From NCBI GenBank assembly GCA_003290165.1, contig QNQO01009205.1, forward strand, positions 1 through 64,000: a stretch of 64,000 nt of DNA, written 5' to 3'. This document shows, piece by piece, positions 56,805 to 64,000 of the stretch; position 1 is the first letter of the stretch, and each line of letters begins with the position of its first letter. A program made the translations under genes and the position numbers. Source of the stretch: Berberis thunbergii. Its lineage: Eukaryota > Streptophyta > Magnoliopsida > Ranunculales > Berberidaceae. The notes beneath the pieces are model-generated. The model did not search any database, had not been told where the DNA came from, and worked only from the letters and a program-made list of their open reading frames with translations.

Positions 56805-58140
56805 ATGGCTAGCATTTTAAATAAGTTTGCATTTCTAATTTCTCTCGTACTACTACTCCTATCTAATCCCTTATCGTACTTGTACACTTATGCTTATGAA
56901 TCTCCATTAGGAGGTTTTAGCATGGAATTATTCCATCGTGATTCGCCCCGTTCTCCTTTTTACAATCCCTTTGATACGGATTCGAATCGCTTGAGAAATG
57001 CCATTCGTCAATCCAGGTCTCGTGCCAAGTACCGTCATCATCGATCTTCTTCACACCAACCCAATGTTGAAACAAAATTGCTTAACTCGATGTCCGGAGG
57101 AAGTTACATAACACAAATATCTATTGGTACCCCACCCTTTAAAATCTACCCCATCGTTGACACGGGGAGTGACAACGCATGGATCCAATGCCAACCTTGC
57201 CTAAAATGTTACAAGGAAATATACCCCATCTTTGATCCTAGAAAGTCTTCAACCTACAAAAAATTACCCTGCAAGTCTAAATTGTGTCAAAATGGGCCTA
57301 AAGTTCAAGGTGTTACATGTAACACTACAACCAAATTTTGTTTTTATAAAAGTGTATTTGGTGACAATTCATATACTTCTGGTGAGCTTGCAACTGATAC
57401 TTTCACCTTCGATTCCACAAACAAGGGTGTCATTTCCTTTCCAAACGTTTGTACTTGGTTGTGGAAACAACAATAGTGGCTCTTTCGAAATCGATACATC
57501 AGGAATCTTGGGACTTGCTAATACTCCCTTATCCATTGTAGCTCAATTGCGAACTAAGAAGTTTTCCTATTGCGCACTACCCATGAATGTGAATGCCGCC
57601 GGAAAGCTGAAGTTTGGCAGTCATGCTACCATTACTGGTAAAGGAATTGTTTCGACCCCCTTGATGTATGAAGATGGCGATGTACGTTATTTTATGACAC
57701 TCAAAGGTGTTAGTGTTGGTAAGAAAAGGCTTGAGAAGGGTCTGAATGCAAGTCAAAAACAAAACATCTTTATTGATTCTGGTTCAACACTATCACAACT
57801 TACTACCAATTTATATGACGTGTTTGAATCAGAGTTGAAGAAGTTCATCAAAGTGAAACCAACCAAAGATCCATCAGAAACATTCAATCTTTGTTACAAG
57901 GCCAAATTTAACGTGGCAAATGTCGTGCCAGTGGTGACATATCATTTCGCAGGGGGAGATCTAAAACTGAGGAAAACAAATGTATTTTTTGAATTTCGTG
58001 ATTTGCAGTGCTTATCCATAGAGCCTACAGATAACGATGTCAGCGTTTTTGGCATCTTGACTCAAACCAACTATGAAGTTGAATATGATATTGGGCGCAG
58101 TAAACTCTCTTTGGCTCCAGCCGACTGCTCCAAGATTTAA
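56805..58140 (+). pseudogene. CDR1/nepenthesin-type aspartic protease with one frameshift
   Basis: A secreted pepsin-family (A1B) protease gene, single exon. From ATG 56805 (preferred over 56793 because the signal peptide MASILNKFAFLISLVLLLLS starts there) come a signal peptide, a propeptide (FSMELFHRDSPRSPFYNP), the first active-site motif VDTGSDNAW (Asp 119, codon 57159-57161), a Cys-rich nepenthesin-type insert and flap (FGDNSYTSGE). An extra T in the run 57448-57450 shifts the frame, giving a stop about nine codons later. In the next frame GCGNNNSGSF to the second active site IDSGST (Asp at 57775-57777) and the C-terminus ending ADCSKI are all intact. Related proteases act in the cell wall space in defence signalling. 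If the extra T is an error the gene is complete; otherwise it is a young pseudogene. Confidence 0.8.
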
Positions 58141-58364
58141 GAGTTCCACTTGTCTTGTTATTATGTATTATAATATCTATTGTACTGGTGTTGCCATTTG
58201 CTCTATTGTAATTGCTTATAGGGGTGGGTAGAATCAAGATCGTGGGATGGGATGTGCTCCCCCAATTGCTTATGTGAAAACTAGCTATTTCATCCTGAGA
58301 TGTTGGTGACATACAACATCCTTACTGTATGACTATTTGAATAAAGATTACTTATTTCTGAGTT

Positions 58365-58968
58365 CACTACAAAAAAATTGAACTTAGCAACGGCTAAAAT
58401 CCGTTGCTAATTGTCCCCAAACCGTAGCTAAAAGGAATCAGCGACGGCACAACTACAGTCGCTATACCGTAGCTCATATTATCGTCACTATTTGAATCAG
58501 CGACGGCAAATATCCCGTCGCTAATTAGCCACGGCAAACAAACCGTGGCTAGGTCAGAAAGTTCCGTCGCTAAATGGTATTTTAAAAAAAAATATTTTAA
58601 CATTATTTTAATATTAGCGACGGCATTTTACCATGGCTAAATGGTATTTAAAAAAAATATTTTAATATTAGCGACGGCATTTAGCCGTGGCTAATTGATT
58701 TATAAAAAAAATTTAACATTATTTTTATATTAGCGACAACATTTTTCCGTGGCTAATTGATTTTCTAAAAAATATTTTAATATTAGCGACGGCATTAGCC
58801 GTGGCTAATTGATTTTTACAAAAAATATTTTAACATAATTTTAATATTAGCGACGACATTTAGCCGTGGCTAATTGATTTTTAAAAAAAATTTAACATTA
58901 TTTTTATATTAGCGGCGGCATTTTGCCGTGGCTAATTGATTTTCTAAAAAAAATATTTTTACATTCTA
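58365..58968 (+). repeat. CACTA end with subterminal minisatellite, unit 2
   Basis: A near-identical copy of 40437-41037, starting CACTACAAAAAAATTG. It ends at a deletion junction: TTTACATT is joined to CTAACGACACG, skipping the equivalent of 41038-43137. Confidence 0.7.
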
Positions 58969-61900
58969 ACGACACGTGATAGTTTTAAAGTTCTCTAGCT
59001 AACGACCAACATTGGTAGATATTCGAGATTCGATCCATCGAACTTGGGGGATACTAGGTGACTTTTCTCTAGGTCTTCTTGATCAACGTCATGTTTTCGT
59101 CCGACTTCAATCTAAGGCGGAAGCAAAGAAAGTATTGTCAAGGGACTCGTTCTTGATTCGAGGAGTGCGCTTCAAAGCCTTTCGTTGGCATGATGGTTTT
59201 AGTCTAAAAGCAAATCCGGTCTCGATTCAACTATGGGTAGAGTTGCCTAACTTGCCTTTACATTTATTTCATCCTCTTCTATTAAAAGCTATTGCAAATT
59301 CTTTTGGTGGTTTTTTATGCATGGATGACCATACTCGTTGTTTATCACGTCCGGGTTTTGCCCGTGTTTGCGTGGAGATGACTTTGGCAGAAAAGTTACC
59401 AAATAGGATCTAGATTGATAGGGACAATAATAGGGGATTCTGGCAAAAAATTGAATACCCCGGATTCAAATATTGTGACTATTGTTCTTTGCTAGGACAT
59501 CATGAAGAATTTTGCAGGAAAAAACTAGGCCTCAAGGGCTATGTGAAAACAACCCATGTGGGGAAAGAAGAGAAGAATGAGAAACATAAGGTGGAATCCA
59601 AGGTTATCAAGCGACAGTATGTTCCAGTAGCCAATAAAAACAAAGTTGCAAAATTTGATTTGGGCACGAGTGGTGTAAAAAATAATATGGGGGAGGAGAT
59701 CAAGGAGGGAATGAGTACGAAGAAAGTATTGACCAAAGAATCGGTAGTGTTGAAAAACAAATTTGAGAATCTTACGGAGGATGTGGATGAAGAGGAGAAC
59801 AATCAAAAAATAATTCTTTCGGCTAATAAGGAAAAGGATAGAGCCAATGATATAGTAGCGCATGAAATGAAGGAGGAAGGTTTACAAGAGGCGGGGTATA
59901 CAATTAGTGAGATTGCAAATGCTATGCAAGGAGATCCAATGGAAAGCATTGGTGTTGGCAACCCGGAGAAGCCAATTCCTGGGCTGGATCGTGTGGACAA
60001 AAAGGGTGAATTGAGTCAAATTAAGGTTCTAAAAAAGAGATGATTCTCGAGCATTTCAGGGTGATGAAGTAGGCGCTCATGCTGCCCCAGGAAGCTGTCC
60101 TAGTCACGCTGAATGCGGAGGTTTTCTACCCGAGTCAGGGAACCAAATGGATGACAAAGTTTTGTTGAATTCGGATCAGGAAATAGATGCAGAGCAGCAG
60201 TTAAACAATCCCAAAGCAGCGGCGCCAACAACAGATCAGCAGCTAAATGACACGCCAATAACAGCACTTGCACTACCTGTTTCACCAGGGAACAAAGCAG
60301 CGAATGCACGCCCTGTTTCAGCAGTGCACAAGTCAGTATTTGCATGCTCTATTTCAGCAGGGAACATCGATGGTTGTGAGCTCAAATCGCACCAATTAAT
60401 TAGGAAGCGCTGGCGGAGGGGTAGAATGTCTACAATCAGCAGTGAACTTGGGCCTCGTTGAAACAAATCAAATTGTGCATGAATCTAGTAGCAGTTCTAA
60501 GCCGAATGGAGAGCCCGGGGATGTTGGAAGTCAGCCGGACCGATTGGTTTCAGTCACTCAAGAGGAGGTGAGGTTGCTAATTGATAATGCTATCAATTTG
60601 GTTGAGGAACGACGCCGCTAAACATAAAAAGAAGAAAACAAGGAATATCAATACTTTTGAAAGCGCCTCAGAAAATAGTGATGCGACTGAGTCAGCTTCA
60701 GAGGTACGGCCGGACACTGTAGCTATCAAGGATTTAGAGTTGGGGGCGCAATCAGGTGACGAAACTTAGAAACCTAAAGTCAAAATGGTGGTGCCTTCGG
60801 TAACACGTCGTAAGACAAAGAAAGGTGCCTCCTCCTTCCGCGTTTAAGATGATTGAAAACTTTTTGTTTTGGAATGCTCGTGGGGTCGGTAATATATAGA
60901 GCCACGAGAAGACGGTTAAACAATATGATAAAGGAAAATAATGTTAGAATTCTTATGATAGCAGAGCCTATGATTGAAGCTAGCAGATATATGGAGGTTG
61001 GCAATAAACTTAAGCTTGCGGGTTTCGCCTCTAATGACACAGTTGGTGGAAAAATATGGATCTTTTGGGATGCTGCACTGGACCTCTCAATTGTGGATAT
61101 GTCAGATCAGATCATTCACTGTCAGGTAACAGATTCTAATTCAAGAGTTTACTTAATTTCTTTTGTTTATGCTAAATGCTCGGTTGAAGAGGGAAGGGAA
61201 TTTTGGTTAAATATGGTTACTCATGCTTCTAACCATGACCTTCCATGGATGGTTGGTGGGGATTTCAACACCCTTCTAAATTCACAAGAAAAGATTGGGG
61301 GAATGGAGCCATCCTTGTCTAGTATGTCTAATTTCTCGGATTGTATTGAAAATTGTCGATTGATTGACTGTGGCTTCACGGAACCTAGACTCACCTGGTG
61401 TAACAATAAGTGAGGAAGAAACCGTATATGGCTAGACTTGATAGAATTTTTGTTAATTCGGCATGGTTGACAGAATTGGCAAGCCCGAAAGTGGAACACC
61501 TCAGCAGAACTTTTTCTGAATTCTAATCACTCTCCGCCGCTAGCATCCATGCCTACTCAGGTGCGAACAGGTTCTAGCCCATTTAGATTCCTTAATATGT
61601 GGATGACACATCCTAGGTTTCTACCTCTTGTCAGAGAAATATGCGGTCTGAGTTAGATGAAATGAGACCTATTGACAAAATTGATGTTAAGCTTAACATG
61701 GTGAGAATGGCTCTTATACAGTGGAACAAGACCGTATTTGGTAATGTGTTTAGCAGACTGAGATCTCTAGAGGATGAAATGCAACAATGGGAGACTATTC
61801 TTCTGGCGGGCTAGGAAAATATTGGTAATAATGGCCTTAATGTTGTTGCAAATTAGGACACTAATGCTTGTTGTAATATGAGTCGTTGTCAGGCGAAGTA

Positions 61901-61985
61901 CAAATTAGCTCTAAAACAAGAGAAACTTTACTGGATTCAGAAGTCTGGAGAAAAAGAATTCAGTGAGGGGGATGGTTGTACAAAT
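58969..61985 (+). mobile_element. L1 LINE fragment, unit 2 (5' end deleted)
   Basis: It corresponds to 43138-46152 of unit 1, with few differences. ORF1 pieces (DUF4283 at 59012-59413, knuckle CDYCSLLGHHEEFC, acidic tail) are followed by ORF2 from 60849. The ORF2 endonuclease frame is longer than in unit 1, reaching CIENCRLIDCGFTEPRLTWC. It joins block Z at the same place as unit 1, so the LINE-Z fusion predates the duplication. It is non-functional. Confidence 0.8.
60849..61413 (+). pseudogene. L1 ORF2 endonuclease domain, unit 2
   Basis: It has the same early frameshift as unit 1, then an open frame to RLTWCNNK and a stop. AEP, GGDFN and TWCNN motifs are visible. The later SDH box lies out of frame (NSNHSPP here; NSDHSPL in unit 1), so a catalytic Asp is also mutated. 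Confidence 0.65.
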
Positions 61986-63012
61986 TAGTTCGATTGAGGC
62001 CATCTTTCGCATTCACCAGTTGATTGAAAGCCCTCTACACTCCAATTGATCGATCAACATACCTCTCACACTCCCCAGACCTTCTATCGACATACCACTT
62101 CAGTCGATCAAAAGGTTTGCAAAGAAGAAATCAAAGTGTTTGCGAAGAAGAAGAAATCGAAGGGAATAAGAAGAACTAGAAGGGTTTGCGAAGAAGAATA
62201 CCTAAGAGAGAATCGAAACTATGGGTTCGGCAAGAAACCCAGATGCCATATCCAAGCAATCAATCGGGTATGATCAAAACCCTGTTCAATTTTTTTTTTT
62301 TTTTTTTTTAGAACAACGCTTTTTTCTGTTAATCTGTTCCTGATTTGTATAATTTTTGTAATACTACTGCTATAATATTATTTAAAAATCTTTATATATT
62401 TGTTTATTTTCTTACATGCTTTAACAAAGATTTAGACTTGGAAGCCAAAATGAATAGCTACATTTTACTAGTGTTAAAACTCCTTTGACGCTCCCCATGC
62501 CACCACCTAGGATAGGAAACTCTCATGGGGGAGTCTCTTGCATCATGGTTTTTCTTCCACCACTAGCTGAATGATGCCACCTAGATAAGGAGCTCCTTGT
62601 AAGTAGGCTGTTGGAATAGCTCTATTGAATAAGATGTATTGATGTATACCAGTGAATTATGTCCCACATTTTATAGGCTTTGGAGGCCAAATAAATGAAT
62701 AATATTACAATGCCAGTCAAGCATCCAAATAATATGAAATTAGTTGAGATTGACTATGAAGAAATGTTCAATTTTCAGGGTTTGTATTAACTTTTACAAT
62801 TAATTTTTACTCTGACTCCAATTCTTAGAATATGGGATGTGCTTCTATTTGAAGGAAATCGTGTTATGCTATTTCGAATTGCACTTGTTTTGATGGAGTT
62901 ATACGGTACAGAACGAACCACATTTTTTTGTTGTTTGTGCATATGCAGTATCATACTTGTCTATGCTCTACTGGTAATTATTAGAGCTTAATCCTATTTA
63001 GTTTTCTTGTAG

Positions 63013-63209
63013 CTCCTGCATTACTGACAACAAAGGACATTGGAGATGCAGTTACCTTGCTGCAGTCCCTTGCTATCGCAACATTTGACAGCAGCCAACT
63101 TGTATTGACTGCATGTATGGGTTATCAGGCTGTAAATGAAGCCGGACTGACAGAGCTGAGAGACAAACATCAGCTTTCAGTAATGGCTGACATTGAGGAA
63201 CGATACAGA
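63013..63209 (+). pseudogene. Unidentified exon, copy C
   Basis: The same 197-nt exon as 47221-47417, with TTGTAG acceptor and GTAATT donor. It differs by an Ala to Ile change in the SLASATF segment and by RD for RG. Source unknown. Confidence 0.45.
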
Positions 63210-63275
63210 GTAATTGTTGGACATGTTTGCTTACTACTCCATTTCTTTCTTACTACTCCATTTCTTTGGTTTCAG

Positions 63276-63364
63276 TCATGTTTGCTGGACATCTTGGTAA
63301 AGTTGAGTTTGTTGGGTCTACTCTTGGTCATGCTTGGGCTACTGCCACAGGCTTTGCTCTCATG
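63276..63364 (+). pseudogene. MATE transporter exon fragment, copy C
   Basis: An 89-nt exon with TTTCAG and GTGAGT borders encodes MFAGHLGKVEFVGSTLGHAW and TGFALM. Compared with copy A it has FE to VE and SL to AL changes, closer to the MATE consensus. Confidence 0.65.
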
Positions 63365-64000
63365 GTGAGTCACCACTACATCAAGCATCAAATTAAGATT
63401 TCTTATCAACTAGGTTGATCGAAGATTGTTGTTGATTTGAGTTTCTTCATATTTGGTTTTTGTTACTTGTACCCTTATCTGATGACTACTGATGAGCAAT
63501 CACTTTGGATAAAATAATTAATTAAACCCTGTAAATTCATTTAATCCATTGTTAAACATGAGTTTTATACAATGTGGAAACAGTGATTCCATGATATCAA
63601 GGCTAGGTATATTTTCAACATAAAAGGAGTTCATAATGTTTTTTTTTTTGTTAAAAAGGAGTTCATAATGTTAAGCCTTAGCATTTGGAAGAAAACAGGG
63701 GACTATATTCATATTAAAACCAAAAGTTGTCTATTAAATATATCAGATTTGACCAATAGAGAAAAGAATTTGCGTATGTTGATCAATTGTTGTGTGTGCG
63801 CAATTCTTGTATTCTTCAAGCCTCCTCTGGTACTTAATTTGTTCTTTGATATTTCAATGAGCTATGGGTGATGCTGGAGGAAACATTGAAGGTTTTCCGA
63901 TACAAACATCTACTCTTTGCACAATAACCATATCCTGCAGCTTGTTGTGTATTCTGACATTGGTGTGCCTTGTTTTATTGTTTTGAATAGCTTAGGTAAT

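Larger units (their letters stand above)
61993..64000 (+). repeat. Captured block Z, copy C (continues past the window)
   Basis: It matches copy A from GGCCATCTTTCGC onward and keeps the MATE region deleted in B. It lacks about 40 bp near 62727 (between GCATCCAA and ATAATATG), relative to A and B. Near 63894 it has about 55 bp (TTTCCGATACAAACATC...) absent from copy A. The first exon MGSARNPDAISKQSIG is at 62221-62268. Confidence 0.7.

Overview
This window is nuclear DNA of a flowering plant, probably a eudicot; I cannot name the genus. It is AT-rich and has GT-AG introns. It holds recognisable plant genes: a group I bZIP, F-box/FBA genes, the NMD factor SMG7, a CDR1-type aspartic protease, and pieces of MATE, ARF, TPX2/WVD2-like and CLU-like genes. 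Most of the sequence is transposon-derived: L1-type LINEs, CACTA, hAT, Copia remnants and many MITEs. There are no operons, CRISPR arrays, rRNA genes or tRNA genes that I could see.

Layout. 1-5.2 kb: a bZIP29-type transcription factor gene on the minus strand, flanked by small hairpin MITEs. Its final glutamine-rich exon is out of frame. 5.2-11 kb: gene-free DNA with hAT-like elements, MITEs and a degenerate tandem repeat. 11-34 kb: a cluster of six related F-box/FBA genes on the minus strand. One is intact (24244-25344), one has a single frameshift near the start, and four are broken by deletions or insertions. The insertions include a hAT element carrying a possible host gene fragment, an L1 LINE, an ORF1-only half-LINE, and an inverted-repeat element holding the N-terminal half of SMG7. 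34-36 kb: Copia and L1 remnants.

36-53.1 kb: the most unusual region. CACTA-type ends at 36061 and 53146 lie inside an interrupted LINE. They enclose intron-containing fragments of many unrelated host genes: MATE transporter, receptor-like kinase tail, prolyl oligopeptidase, CLU/REC-like, auxin response factor, TPX2/WVD2-like, and several I cannot identify. This fits a Pack-CACTA gene-capturing transposon. A second unit has been inserted in its middle, made of an aspartic protease 3' end, a CACTA subterminal minisatellite, the 5' part of a LINE and a second copy of the captured block. The same unit recurs at 57.9-64 kb, there attached to a nearly full-length aspartic protease gene that carries one frameshift.

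Genes that could still make protein are few. They are the bZIP (DNA-binding and zipper exons intact, tail truncated), the F-box gene at 24244-25344, and a chimeric SMG7-transposon ORF at 31048-32169. The rest is best read as a record of tandem duplication, nested insertion, gene capture and microhomology-mediated rearrangement.
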